Assembly: GCA_028641055.1 (NCBI GenBank)
Contig: CM054059.1
Location: 112,418,263 to 112,482,262, forward strand
DNA length: 64,000 nt
From: Alopecurus myosuroides
Taxonomy: Eukaryota; Streptophyta; Magnoliopsida; Poales; Poaceae
Direction: 5' to 3'
This document shows positions 11,556-23,071 of the stretch, piece after piece. A program made the position numbers and the translations under genes. The stretch's first letter is position 1. The number at the start of each line of letters is the position of its first letter. A model generated the notes under the pieces. That model had not been told where the DNA came from, did no database searches, and saw only the letters and a list, made by a program, of their open reading frames with translations.

Positions 11556-12612
11556 AACTCCTGTATCGGACGAAACATCGGGAATCTTCCGAAGAGGTGG
11601 GTTCTACCTTTTTGCTTTGTGTTCCTATGGGCTATCCTACCACAACCAAACAAATAGTTCCACATTGCTACCCCTTTCGATGCCGTTACCGCGTGTTTCC
11701 GTATAAGTCCGGTATTTCTCCAGCGGGTCTAGGGTTTTCACCGGGAGGGGGGCTACGGAGTGTCTGGATCCCAACACAAGCTAGGGAGTCACTGCACTGT
11801 ACCAACTATCTCTAAAAATGTCTAGAAATGACATGGCCGAGTAGTGCAGAAAGCACCCGTCTACACTATTGTACATGTCCTAAAAACAGAGGGAACCAGA
11901 TCCTCTTACTTTGCCCACCTTACGTTCTCTGATTTTCTCCCATGACACGTGGGTCCGGTGTGTGATGGGATCCATTTGTCAGTGACCTAAAGTCAGAGGA
12001 TCCCGTTCCAGCACAGAGAAGCGCTCGTCTCAGCGTCTGCAGGCCGTTGCCGCCGTAGTTTGCATGCATGGACTCGATATGCACCGTTCCTTACGATCAA
12101 ACGATTGAAAATGACGCGGTGCATGGACTGGGTGTTTTGTCTCAATGTAACTGCATGCAACAACGAACATTGTCTAGTGGGTCCCTTTCACCAGCCCGGT
12201 GCATGCACGCCTCGTTTTTTCAGAGTAAACAACGTGGCAGAAGAAGAAAAGAGTAAACGTCGCGTCGCATTTGCAGCCCTGCACGGCTCGTTTCAGAAAC
12301 ACGAGTCCCGTCGCATTTGCAGCGACGCAGCCCTCCACGCCTCATTTTCAGAAGATACGCATCAATGCATGCAGCGAGGCAGGATTTGGCGTGAGACTTT
12401 GGATTTCTTCTCTTCACCTCTTTAATACACGCATGCAACGTCGCATCACTTTGACTGCCTAATGCACACGCTCGTACTCCGTATCACTAGATGTCCTACG
12501 GCTACGCCTGTTCTACACCGCTTTGACCATGCATCGACTGTTCTATAATGCATCCAATGTTTTCACACAGTTTGCTTCATCTACCCTAATTAATTCACGT
12601 CTCATCGTGTCT

Positions 12613-12619
12613 TTAAATA
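12613..12619 (+). promoter_or_regulatory. TATA-like box upstream of the 12696 ORF
   Basis: TTAAATA lies 77 bases before the ATG at 12696, a spacing that would leave a leader of about 45 bases. The intervening sequence is CT-rich, as in many plant 5' leaders. Confidence 0.5.
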
Positions 12620-12695
12620 GCCCGTTTCACTCGTCCTCCATCTTCTCATCCCTCTCCAGCCCCTTTGCCTTCTCTCCCTTCAAGCCCCGAACACC

Positions 12696-13136
12696 ATGTC
12701 TTCCTACTCTCTCTCTTCAAGCCCAGAGTCTGTCTCCGACGAGGACAACCACCCCAAGGCTCGGCCTTGGTACGAGGCCGATTGGCCGCCGGAGGAGTTG
12801 GACGTCCTGCCCATTGAATTGCCCGTCGACTCTCCCAAACGGGAGCGATCGCCGTCGCCTCCCTTCGTCCATCGCCCCGACCCCGTCCCTTCGTCCACCG
12901 CCCCCAAGACTTTGGACCTCTCCCCCAAGACGAACTGCCGCCTCAAGAAACTGGAGCAGCTGGAGAAGAAGGAGTTGGAGGCGGAGGAGAAGAAGGAGGA
13001 GAAGGTGGAGGTGAAGGCTCTCCGGGGCCGCATCAAGCGGGCCCGTGAGAGCCAGGAGGAGAGGATGCGGGAGGAGAACCGCCGCGCCCGGATCAAGCAG
13101 GAGATGGAGACCAGGACGGCGGAGTGGAGGAAGTAG
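12696..13136 (+). CDS. Hypothetical charged coiled-coil protein, 146 aa, carried by the Mutator-like element
   Basis: I cannot name the family. The N-terminal 20 residues are Ser-rich with acidic residues (SSPESVSDEDN). A Trp/Pro motif follows (ARPWYEADWPPEEL), then a Pro/Ser-rich middle. Residues from about 86 to the end are almost entirely charged (KKLEQLEKKELEAEEKK, RIKRARESQEERMREEN) and should form a long coiled coil. The frame is intact, has a TATA-like box 77 bases upstream and grass-like GC-rich third positions. These features suggest a real or recently real gene. It ends in TAG at 13134-13136, followed by AT-rich DNA. Confidence 0.5.
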   Translation: MSSYSLSSSPESVSDEDNHPKARPWYEADWPPEELDVLPIELPVDSPKRERSPSPPFVHRPDPVPSSTAPKTLDLSPKTNCRLKKLEQLEKKELEAEEKKEEKVEVKALRGRIKRARESQEERMREENRRARIKQEMETRTAEWRK

Positions 13137-14001
13137 GGTGGCGGAGGGCGGGAAGGGCTCCCGCATACAGAGCGGGAGCAGTTAGGGCTAGGCCTTTTTT
13201 TAAAAATTAAATGTAATGTTCGTCGGGCCCACTGAATATATGTAAAGTGGGGCCAGTTATCCTTTTTAATTATGTTTAATTATATATAAAGTTATGTTTA
13301 CTTATATTTTTCCAAATGTACCCACTGTTTAGAAGATACCGCGCGGGTTGCTGCAGTGATCACTTTAAAATCTGCACATTGTAAACAAAATTTATATATA
13401 AGAGATGTGATGCATTATGTTTTCTAAGATAATATACAAATATCAGTTGATCACAGTATATATTTTATATTATTAATACGAATAATTTAATGGTTTAATA
13501 AATGGATAATGTGTAGTCTGCATGTAGTGATTAATAAATATAAATGGACAATTGATTTGCTAAAAGAATGGTTGATGTGGATAGTTTGCATGTTGAGATA
13601 GAAAAATCATTAATGCATGTTAGTGGGGTTTTTCTTTATAAGAAGTATAGATTTGTCCGAATGTTTTAAATTATATTTGTCCAAATGTTTAAATTATTTT
13701 TGTCGAAATTTTTAAATTATATTTGTCCAAATGTTTAAATTATATTTGTCCAATGTTTAAATTATTTTTGTCCACTGTTTGTCCGTGTTAATATACATTG
13801 GGCCTCATTTAACATTGGGCCGCAAGCAATGGTCAACAGCTGGGGCCCACATGCAGCGCCAACCGTCAACAGCTGGGGCCCACAAGCCGCGCAAACGCTC
13901 AACAGATGGGGCCCACAGGCCGCGCCAACGGTTCTATGATGGGTCCCACAAGTCAGCATCCTAACGGGGGCAGAAAGTTACGGTGGGAGCAGCGAAACGA
14001 G
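13137..14001. repeat. AT-rich interior with two short tandem arrays
   Basis: No gene is seen. About 13651-13790 holds roughly six copies of a 23-base unit around ATTTGTCCAAATGTTTAA. About 13831-13963 holds four diverged 33-base units containing CAACAGCTGGGGCCCAC. Both lie next to the right inverted repeat. Confidence 0.8.
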
Positions 14002-14099
14002 TCCTTGCGGACAGACTAGGGGCAAAACTGAGGCCGATGCGGCGATAGGGGTAAAACTAAGGTCGTGGTACCAACTAAGGGCACCGTGTTAAACAACCC
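14002..14099 (-). repeat. Right terminal inverted repeat of the Mutator-like element
   Basis: Its reverse complement matches 10425-10522 and starts GGGTTGTTTAAC. The target duplication AATTCTATT follows immediately. Confidence 0.85.
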
Positions 14100-14401
14100 A
14101 ATTCTATTAGATTGTCAGAATGGTGAGACATATTCCATTTTTGTATGTGCGTGCCTTTTTTGAGAAAATGAATCTATTATTTTTTTTGTATATAAGGATG
14201 GATGCAGATGAAAGTACATAATGTGAATCCTACTGTGTAGGTACAGGTTCATCGCGAATGTAGCACCTTGTGAATTGTGAATGGAGGCGTTCTTTGCAAC
14301 CAGCAGGAAATAGTATGTGGGGTTTCTTTGTAAAGAGAAAGGGTTGTTGCACAGATCTGGAAGAGTAAATGGACAAGTAGGATAAACCCGGGACGCCCAG
14401 G

Positions 14402-16740
14402 TGAAAGTGCATGGTGCCCCATATGTGGTTTTGGTAATTAATGACAATCCTTATGGACTAATTTTTGCATTGAGTTATCCTTGTAGATATTGTCCATAGG
14501 AAATAATGGAGTTCATGTATATTCAAGGATTTACATGAAGAATGGTCATGGTTTGAGTTGAGATTATTGCTAGTGTGTCTTGAAGAAAAGTATTAGGTTA
14601 TCCTTCATGGTTATCTTCAAGACATCATCATTTGAACCGAGAAGAAAAGATACAAGGTTGATCAAGCTAGTGATCAACACACAAAGCTACACGATGTACC
14701 AAGTGGGATTGTGTATCTCGTGGTATGGTAAGCAATTGTCAATATAGCTTTGTGATCTAACCCATATATGTGTGTGTGACATCTCTATGTGTGGTTAGGT
14801 ATCTTTCCATGGGCATGAACAAAAAGGAAGATTTCATATTGCCCATGGTCTATGTCATCGTCAAGCGGTGTTCGTCACCTAGCTTGACGTGGAAGCTCAA
14901 GTGAAGCATCTAAAAGAAATCCGATGCTTGATGCTTGCCACCCTTTTGGAGTTTGTGGCCTCGTGAAGATTTGCCATTAAGGGTCTCTCCCATAATGGTG
15001 TATGGGTGAGCATCCTCTCCCATAGTGGTGTATGGGGAGCAATTTGCGAGTCTTCATCAAGCGGAGCATGCGTTAGCAAGCACGATCAAGAAAGAAGATC
15101 CAACTTGAGAGAGTCAAGATCGTCAGCTCAATTGGATTGCGCAAGGAAAGGTATACCTTAGATAGGGTTTCTATTTTACTGGTATCATTATGCTAGTTGG
15201 GAGATTATAGGATAGATAACCGTACTATCAAGAGGGGCTCTTAAATGCATATCTTGATCGTATCTATCGTAGAGAGCTCAAACCTTTGCATAATTGGCAT
15301 CATCCTTCTTGGTTCTTATTTGGTTTTTCTCCATGTAAGGTTTTAGAGCTTGTCATGTTCTTCATGTCGAGCTCAAGTTCAACAAAAATGGATTTCGTAT
15401 GAAAAACTTATCGCATTTTTGTTGTTGGAGGTTTCTACCGGTTGTCCTTTATTTATAGGCCAAACCTTTCATCATTTTGTTTTATATTTCCATTTTGGAT
15501 TATGATGTTTCTCTGCATATTCTTATAGTGCTCGTCGTTGCGATTTCAACGAGCCCAAGAACATAAAAAAAACGGAGTCCGGATGCAAAAGTTACGACCG
15601 TTTTCATATAGGGTGTGCAGTTTTTTCCACCACCGGAGGTTCCGGTGGTGGCTCCGCCGGAAACCACTTCGGGATGCCATTTTGGTGTTCTAACTCATCC
15701 GGAGGGCGGAGGTTCCGGTGGTTTCACCGGAGGTTCCGCCCCTGCGCGATTTTTCCTCCAACGGTTGGATATTTGGGTGACCTATTTAAGGGGCCTTCTT
15801 CCCCAATGGTTCCCCAACCTTTTTGGCAAGTTTGACCTCCACCTCCAAAAGATTGCTATCTCTCAATCCCTCCAATGATTCTTTCTTCCACTTGAGGGAA
15901 AAGAGAGAGGAGATCTAGATCTACCACTTCACCAATCAATCCCTCCTCTTTGTGAGAGGAATCTATTGGATCTAGATCTAGGGATTCATTTGTTGCCTTC
16001 CTCCCTCCATATCATTAGTTGCTTTGGTGGGATTTGGGAGAGAAGTTCTTTACCACTTTGTGTGTTCTTGCCATTGCATTAGGTGCATCGGTTTGAGTTC
16101 CCCACGAGATTCGTGAAAGAGAAGTTCGTGAGCTTGTTACTCTTGGGTGCTTGGTCACCAGAGAGATTGTTCCTCTTGGGTGTATTGAGCACCCTAGACG
16201 GTTAGTTCTTGGGGCTTCCACCTTGTTGCAAGAAGCTTCGTTGAGAGCCTCCAATTAAGTTGTGGAGATAGCCTCAACCCCGTGTATGGTTTGGTCAACG
16301 CCTTCAAGTCGACCTCATAGTGGAAACGAGCATCTCCCTCACCGGAGAAGCTCAAGGAGAATAATGTGTGCACATCCGTGCTATTGAGGAGCGCCTAGGT
16401 GGCTCCCCACCTCTCCAACGAAGACGTACTTCCCTTGGGAAGGAACTTCGGTAATCACACCGGTGTCTCCTTGTGCTTCGGTTATTTCTATACTCTAGCT
16501 CGTTACTTATGCATTTACCTTTGTGATAGCCATCGTGCTTGAAGTCATCTATCTTGGTATCTCATAGTTGTATATCATGCCTAGCATAAGTTGTTGGTGC
16601 ACATAGGTAAACCTAGCTTGCATAGGTTTTGTGCTTGATAAATTAAACGCTAGTTTTATGCCGCATTTACTCAAGCCTAAACCGTAATTATTTTAAAACA
16701 CCTATTCACCCCCCCTCTAGGCGGCATCCTTATACTTTCA
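14402..16740. repeat. Solo LTR, 2.3 kb
   Basis: The sequence begins TGAAAGTGCATGG and ends ACTTTCA. It is flanked by the 5-bp direct repeat CCAGG at 14397-14401 and 16741-16745. No internal region lies next to it, so LTR-LTR recombination has removed the rest. Bases 15625-15760 contain repeated CCGGAGGTTCCGGTGG-type motifs. The superfamily cannot be told from an LTR alone. A truncated relative lies at 19575-20438. Confidence 0.93.
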
Positions 16741-17884
16741 CCAGGTATGTGTGAGAAGTGTTTTCCGGTATGTGCTCTGCAGGTAGTGGCAGATGACTTC
16801 CGATGAGGATGAGCTTGACCGCAGTTGCATTATTCCTTCTGGAGCAACAATAGCGGATGCATATTTTCTCTGCCCAAATGCATCACAAGCCTATCTAGCC
16901 CTTGGTGCTGGACCCTCAAAAAAAAAATCCCTTGGTGCTGGCGTGCTGGACACCATGTGTTTGAGGTAATGTGTACATAAAACAAATAATGTTATTGTTA
17001 CTTCTTTTATCATATATAAGTAGATCTATGATTCAAAAGGGACAAAGATATATACTTCTCATCAATGTCAACCATGCAAAGCCTTGGTATTTCAGATTTA
17101 TGATTCGTATCTTGGTACATAATCACTTTCAATCTCTATTTCTTTTTCTAATAAATGTGATTTGATGGTATGGTTCTGCATCTACAGTGTTTTAAAATAA
17201 TAAAGGTAGTTTAATTCATCGATATTCTGTAGGGAATCGGTGCATCTCAGAATTCCTAATATAGATATACTAATATTTTCCGCAAACTATCCCGGAGAAA
17301 TGTCTTGGTAGTATTCTAGTACAGTTATTAGAAGTTCATAAAAGAGATTAGATTTAGTATTTTCTTTATTTCTTATGAACATTATATGATTTACGTTTAT
17401 CTCAAAATTCTTTATTCTTTGTACTGCTGCTTTAAATTATTGTTTTTGGCTATTTTAATGTATGAATATGAGTAACAAGTTGATCTCTCAAAGCCTTACC
17501 AATTCTCAAGTTGTGCAATCTACACCACATGTCTACATCTGTGATATATAGATCGTGACATTGTCAATGTGCATTTTCCATGTAATAAAATGCTGAAGTC
17601 TATTGTAGACTCTAATCTAGAAGAAATACAATCGTGGCTTCAACAACATCGAGTTTGAAAAGCAAATTCAATGAGGTTATTCTATTTTCTATGAAGAGCA
17701 CTAGGAATGAAATTATCACCCTGACAACTCTTTTGAAATCAGACATGTCTTTTCAAGCCATATTTTTGTAAACTGTTGGGGCTGACTGGCTGAGCGCCTT
17801 CCAAGGGCCTCAGCCTCCACTGTGTACCTGTCATTCGAGCTCATCTCTCTAGCCTATTGGCTCCGTCTTAGCCAACGTCTCTAG

Positions 17885-18079
17885 ATGAATCAAACCCTAG
17901 ATCCTCCCTTGTTTCCTTCTTCTGCGCCACCTCCTCTCAATGTCCTTCCCTTGAAAATTCCCGTGGAATCCGAACCCTTGGGATGTGGCTTCCCTTTTGT
18001 GGGTCACGAAGAAATGATAGAAAAGGAGCGTGATGAGATGACTAGTGAAACAGAATGTAGCAGCAGCTCCGTAACATAG
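17885..18079 (+). CDS. Possible first exon or small ORF, 64 aa
   Basis: The ATG opens a frame with a Pro/Leu-rich start (LDPPLFPSSAPPPLNVLPL) and an acidic C-terminus (MIEKERDEMTSETE) ending in TAG. The stop is followed directly by GTGAGC, a good 5' splice site, so the stretch could be the first exon of a decayed gene. I found no continuation. It may be chance. Confidence 0.2.
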   Translation: MNQTLDPPLFPSSAPPPLNVLPLKIPVESEPLGCGFPFVGHEEMIEKERDEMTSETECSSSSVT

Positions 18080-18681
18080 GTGAGCTAATTAAATTTATCT
18101 TGAACTGCAAATTTCATGGTATTTTCACCTCCGAGGGGGAATAGGATATACATCCCTGGTGCTTGGTTGCTCCATTGTGTTGGTTTGGTCTTTTCCAGGG
18201 GTTTGTCTTTCCTTGCCTCCTTACTTGCAGGTCGTGGTTCTAATAGGTTTTTTTCTTTTCTTGCAAGACATGGAGCGGACCTTCTCGGAGGTTGTTGAGT
18301 GTGTCTTAGTACAGGTCTTCTTAGCGATAGTTGTTAGTTTTAAAATAGATAGCAGTTACCGTGTATGCTCACTGGTATTAGCGATCCGTTAAATTAGCTT
18401 GGAATTATCACCAAATCGAACTTATGGTGAAAAGACGACGTCAATTTTTAGTCTTATGAGGTTGAGGTCGCTACTGTAAATGAGTTGGCTGAAATGAATC
18501 CACATGTCGCCACGGTATGGCAGCCTTTCCCTAATATCTTGCATTTGTTCTGCCATACATGTGCTGATATAATTTTGCAGGGTATAAAGTTTAGAAGGAA
18601 AATCACCATTGACGGACTACAGCCTAGCCAGGGATGGTCGTTTCTAGCATGTGATAGACATGGGCGGGCACAAAGCTATTC

Positions 18682-18705
18682 ATGGGTATTCAGCTGAATA
18701 CCCAT
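18682..18705. repeat. 24-bp perfect palindrome
   Basis: ATGGGTATTCAG is followed at once by its exact reverse complement. A shorter relative (TGAATACCCATTGTTA) occurs near 18940. Confidence 0.85.
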
Positions 18706-19574
18706 TATTTTCTGCCAAAAAAAATTAGGTAGTATTCAGACCACCTAGAGAAGCAAATCTAGATGTCCACTGGCTCCCGTAGCAGCAGTTTTTGCTCCTG
18801 GTCGCGACTGATTCAGTTACCCAGCCGGAGGCCATCGACAGGATGTGGGATTTATTGACTGATCGGAACAATTATCTATCTTTGTGTCATGTATATACTT
18901 ATGTGTTGAACACCTTGAATTGGATACTTTTTTCAGACTTTGAATACCCATTGTTAATATGTTGTGCCCACCATTGGTGATAGATGCAACTGGAGAGCAG
19001 TCGAGAAGGTCATGTGTATAGATATGCTAATGAGAAGTGTGATCGAAAGAGTGCGAGTTAAGATTAGTTTACCTTACATTTCATTCTTTGGTATTCGCTT
19101 AGTTTCTGACTACATATGATTATATCTCCATTCATTCTTGTGTTTCAATTAAAGTGTCGGGGAAATATCAGCTTTCTTAGTTACACAAGATTGAAGTAAA
19201 AAACAAAGATGCTACACAGTAATTTTATACATATGTGTGACACGGCAAACTCGAACACGTGCATGCAGCATCTTACCGACGTACGCACAATCTACACGAC
19301 CGGTGTAAGGTCAAACCACAGCACCACCCTCGGCACCAAACTAATCACCTAATGACTAAATAATACCAAAGCACACGCCATTACAGCACCCTATGCACAA
19401 ACGCAAGGAAGCAGGCGCAGCAAAGCGCGCTACCCGTCTAGTGGTAATTAACAGGTGCAGTACTTGTCGTATGGCAGGTTGTGCCGAGGCCAAATTGTGT
19501 GGTGCATCTTCTGGGTGAAGAGACAGCCGGAGCCGGTCCATGAAGTACAAATCTATTGCTGGAGTGTTCGTTTC

Positions 19575-20438
19575 TGCTTCCACTTGAGGGAAAAGAGAGA
19601 GGAGATCTAGACCTACCACACCACCAATCAATCTCCTCTCTTTGTGAGGGGAACCTTTTAGATCTATATTTAGGGATCCATTTGTTCTTTTCCTTGTTCG
19701 TTCTCCTTCCTCCCTCCATAACATTAGTTGCTTTGGTGGGATTTGGGAGAGAAATACTTGACCACTTTGTGTGGTTCTGCCAGTGCATCGGTTTGAGTTC
19801 CCCACGGAATTCGTGAAAGAGAAGTTTGTGAGCTTGTTACTCTTGAGTGTTTGGTCATCGGAAAGATTGTCACTCTTGGGTGCATTGAGCAGTCTAGACG
19901 GTTAGTGCTTGGAGCTTCCACCTTATTGCAAGAAGTTTCATTGAGAGCCTTCAGTTGAGTTGTGGAGATAGCCTCAACCTCATGTAAGATTTGGTCACAG
20001 CCTTCAAGACGACCTCATAGTTGAAACGAGTATCTCCCTCACCGGAGAAGCTCAAGAAGAATAGGGTGAGCACAACTGTGCGTCAGAGTGCTTTGGCGGC
20101 TCCACACCCCTCCAACAAAGACGTTCTTCCGTTGGAAACGAACTTCGGAAATCACGTCATCTCAACTTGTGCTTCGGTTATTTCTATCCCCTAGCTTGTT
20201 AGTTATGCATTTACCTTTGTGATATCCATCGTGCTTGAAGTCATCTATATTGCTATCACATATTTGTATATCTTGCCTAGCATAAGTTGTTGGTGCACAT
20301 AGGTAAATCTAGAGTTTTTTAGGTTTCGTGCTTGATAAATTAAACGCTAGTTTTATTCCGCATTTATTCAAGCCTAAACCGTAATTATTTTAAACCTCCT
20401 ATTCACCCTCCCCCTCTAGTGGCATCCTTGTACTTTCA
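19575..20438. repeat. 5'-truncated LTR, same family as 14402-16740
   Basis: It aligns with about 15884-16740, from CTTCCACTTGAGGG to the terminal CTTTCA, with small indels. The first 1.5 kb of the LTR is absent and I see no matching target duplication. It is therefore a deletion remnant. MATH-BTB coding sequence starts immediately at its 3' end. Confidence 0.9.
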
Positions 20439-20640
20439 CCTGCTACATTTCATCTACATTGATTCGTTGTCGCCCACGATGGATCATCTTGGCAACAACG
20501 ACTATAATGACATGATCCGGCATTTTCTTGTCGCCGCTGATCGGTATGCCATAAAAAGGCGGTGGTGCAGCGAGTCGTTCATGTCGGCGGCTCGCAGGAT
20601 GTGTGGAGGATGGCACGGTCGTACCTGAGAGAGTGTCTGG
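20439..20640 (+). pseudogene. MATH-BTB (BPM-type) protein fragment, BTB domain
   Basis: The sequence encodes LLHFIYIDSL and MIRHFLVAADRYA, the alpha-helical core of the BTB/POZ domain found in grass MATH-BTB proteins. In that family the BTB domain binds cullin-3 and the MATH domain binds substrates for ubiquitination. Only about 45 recognisable residues remain, from the middle of the BTB domain. It begins exactly where the truncated LTR ends, and the reading frame decays after 20560. A longer pseudogene of the same family lies at 28293-29114, with closely similar DNA. Confidence 0.8.
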
Positions 20641-22260
20641 ATCGAGGGAAGGAAGGGGAGGCCACGCCGAGCAACGAACGAACCGTTTTTCACTTAGGCG
20701 GTGACAATTGTTATAATTCCGATGAAAAATATGGCTAAAAGAGAAAAAACGGACGAAAAAATTGGAGAGAAAACATAGTCTCTTTATTATTATTAGGTAT
20801 AGATACACACATATTGATAGCAGTGGTTATCACAAAACGAAAGGTTAACTTGTTTGTAAGTAATCCAAAAGCCTACATAAATATATATGTTCTACAAAAT
20901 TACACCAATGATGTTTTTATAAAGAAATAAATTCAAAGAGTGAGCAGTATAATATGCGTACAGTAAATTGTGTATGACATTTATATTACTTCCTCACCCA
21001 GTATATATAACATGATGCTACGATCTAATGTGGTTGGGTATATACTATACTAGTACTATTCCTCTAAGGCTTTAAGCCTGGTGCTCCAGGAGGGCTCTCA
21101 GCGATTTGCCGCGTTCATTATCACTGGTGTGTGGGTCCTCGTTCCGTCGGTGTCGTGTGCGTCCGTCGTGCTCCACGCGTGTCTACGCGTGCCCGCGCCT
21201 CCTCTTTCGTGCTGTTTTTTTCTGCCTGTTCCCGTCAACGCAGTCTGTTCGCTGGGCCTGTTTTTTTCTGCCTGTTCCCGTCAACGCAGTCTGTTCGCTG
21301 GGCCTTAGTTCTTTGCGGGCCCGCCTGTCGGCGAGCTTGTCCGTCTTCTGTCTTTGTGCACGCGCTGTTTCTTTCCTGTCAGGGGGGGAGGGGTGGAATC
21401 GCTGTTTTAATATTTGTCTGGCCGGTTCCTTCGCCTCGTTTTCTCCAGACGGGTTTCGCCGGCGCCGTCTTCCTGTTTTTTTCGCCGCCTGGAATGCTCG
21501 CCGTCGTCGCTGCTGGGTACGCCCGTTTGCCGTTCGCTTCGCTCCCCTGCCGTTTTTTTCCCTCCTCTTGTTGTCTCGTGGAAGGGTTGCCCGTCGATCG
21601 CGGCGGATGGGGCTGTGACGATGCGTATTTCTCGAGGGCGTTCGTTCCTGGGGGGTGCTTGCTTGCCTTTGCCCCTCTTTGTCCTGGAAGGAATCGTTCC
21701 TTTCTGCGGTTTGCTTACCCCTTGTGTCTGCTGTGATGGACCGGCGTTCTGAATCTCATGTCTGTTTCTTTTTTTTTCAGGTTGGTGCTTGGGCCGCTGC
21801 GGAACGTGGATGCTCCATTGTGCTCGGCTTTTTCGGGCTGGTGATGCCCTTCTCCATCTCCTTTGTCTGTTCTTTAGGCCTGTGTTTGCTAGCGTGTTTG
21901 CGTGTTTTTTCAGCTGATCCGCTGGCCTCTTGCTTTTTGGGGGAAGCTGTTTGTGTTGCCTGCTTTGATTTGGGTTGCTCTTGGTTTCCTGCTCCATGAG
22001 TGATGTGCATGCCTGCTCGAGGTCCTCTGGGAGAAAGCGACGCGGTGCGGCTTATTTCTTTCTTCTTCGTTTCGTTCTTTTTGTCCTTTGCTCACGGTGT
22101 TGTCGCTTCTGCTAGCCGGTGGGGGTGCTGACGGTGGCCGGCGTGTCGCTGCGCGGTCTGCGCGTTCGCCTGCGCACCGCCGGCTCGATGTGTCCCCTTT
22201 GCTTGTAATGTTGATTTTGAAACACAAGCAGAATAAGCTCATGTCCCTTTCATCTTAATT
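20641..22260. other. Unassigned: AT-rich, then long pyrimidine-rich GC block
   Basis: 20700-21060 is AT-rich with no gene. 21070-22200 is GC- and pyrimidine-rich on the plus strand, which produces long frames on both strands with skewed, implausible compositions. A 46-bp perfect tandem duplication sits at 21213-21304. I could not assign the block to a family. Confidence 0.4.
21213..21304. repeat. 46-bp tandem duplication
   Basis: Two identical units (21213-21258 and 21259-21304) contain CTGCCTGTTCCCGTCAACG. Exact identity implies a recent event. Confidence 0.9.
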
Positions 22261-22320
22261 CTCATCTCTGTCTAGGAGTTGTTGATTTTCATCGATATTA
22301 TTTCGTGTAGGCAATAGGAA

Positions 22321-23071
22321 TTGAGTATCTCTTTGAAGAGTGACTTTGATGGAGCAATATCCATGGTTTCACATGGATTGGCTACGGTTGATGACTTCCA
22401 TGCGGAAAATAGCACGAGGCTATCCGTTGCCCATGTGAAAATACATGTACCCTTTATACAAGTATTAGTTCAAAATATAGTTTTAGTTAATGTCATGTCA
22501 CTTCATATGATGTTAATCCAATGTCAAGTTATCCAAATGTTTAATACTGACCATGCTTTAGGCTAATTTAGTTATCTAATTTGAAGCCATATTTTGCAGA
22601 ATGATGACGGACCGTGCCACTTCTGCCGGTACCATGCGGTTCAATATCAGACAATCCTTTTACCAGCCTTCTTCCCCTTTTTCATGGTTTCAATTTGGTC
22701 CTCTCTCGAGGCAGCTGGTGGTGCGGAGAGGAGCTCGACGCTCTCCTCTTCTTCCTGAGGAGACTGTCGGCGTGGTGGAAGCCACCGGCGTCCTCATCTC
22801 CTTCCGCAGGCACTGCCTCGCTGCCGTCTACGTCACGCTCAGCAAGCCGTTCACCGTGCTTGGCGTCAACCAGGGTAGGCTCGGGGATGCGTACCTCAGC
22901 TCCGCGGAACTTCTCGAGGGTTTGGACTTTGACAGTAATGCTACCTATGTGGAATTGAAACTGGTAATCAAAGCTTCCAACTGTTTATACTGCAGAGGAA
23001 CAAGAACTCGGTTAGGAAGTCTTGCCAATGTTGGTGGCAAAGAAGATATGCAGGCCAATCTCCTGGCATAA
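22321..23071 (+). other. Possible degraded exons of an unrecognised gene
   Basis: An 81-codon frame at 22321-22566 (MSISLKSDFDGAISMV) is followed after an intron-like AT-rich gap by TTTTGCAG at about 22593-22600, a plausible 3' splice site. A 156-codon frame at 22601-23071 begins there; its middle (VGVVEATGVLISFRRHC) and later part (LSSAELLEGLDFDSN) look like natural protein. GTAATC after 22962 could be a 5' splice site. I cannot name the protein, and no downstream exon is clear. Confidence 0.25.

Larger units (their letters stand above)
10425..14099. mobile_element. Non-autonomous Mutator-like element carrying two candidate genes
   Basis: Terminal inverted repeats of about 98 bp (10425-10522 and 14002-14099) begin GGGTT and match at roughly 70% by eye. 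They are flanked by a perfect 9-bp direct repeat AATTCTATT at 10416-10424 and 14100-14108. Long inverted repeats with a 9-bp duplication are the mark of Mutator-like elements. I see no MULE transposase inside, so it depends on another element. The 3.7-kb interior holds two GC-rich ORFs with upstream promoter-like sequence and AT-rich and GC-rich tandem repeats near the right end. This is the general plan of a Pack-MULE, though host parents for the ORFs could not be searched. Confidence 0.88.
16741..19574. other. Unassigned, mostly AT-rich DNA
   Basis: This resumes the sequence interrupted by the solo LTR. It shows no recognisable domain. Notable items are a 64-codon ORF at 17885-18079, a 24-bp perfect palindrome at 18682-18705 and a GC-richer block at about 19250-19570. 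In that block two minus-strand frames partly read like protein but cannot be assigned. Confidence 0.4.

Noticed and set aside
13820..13965. Regularly spaced repeats that look at first like a CRISPR array.
   Set aside because: The units are directly adjacent, diverged, and have no spacers. The sequence is clearly plant DNA.
21106..21997. Long ORFs on both strands (up to about 200 codons) at 21106-21997.
   Set aside because: They arise from one strand being pyrimidine-rich and GC-rich. The plus frames are Cys/Phe/Arg-rich and the minus frame is Arg/Lys-rich, with no domain-like pattern.
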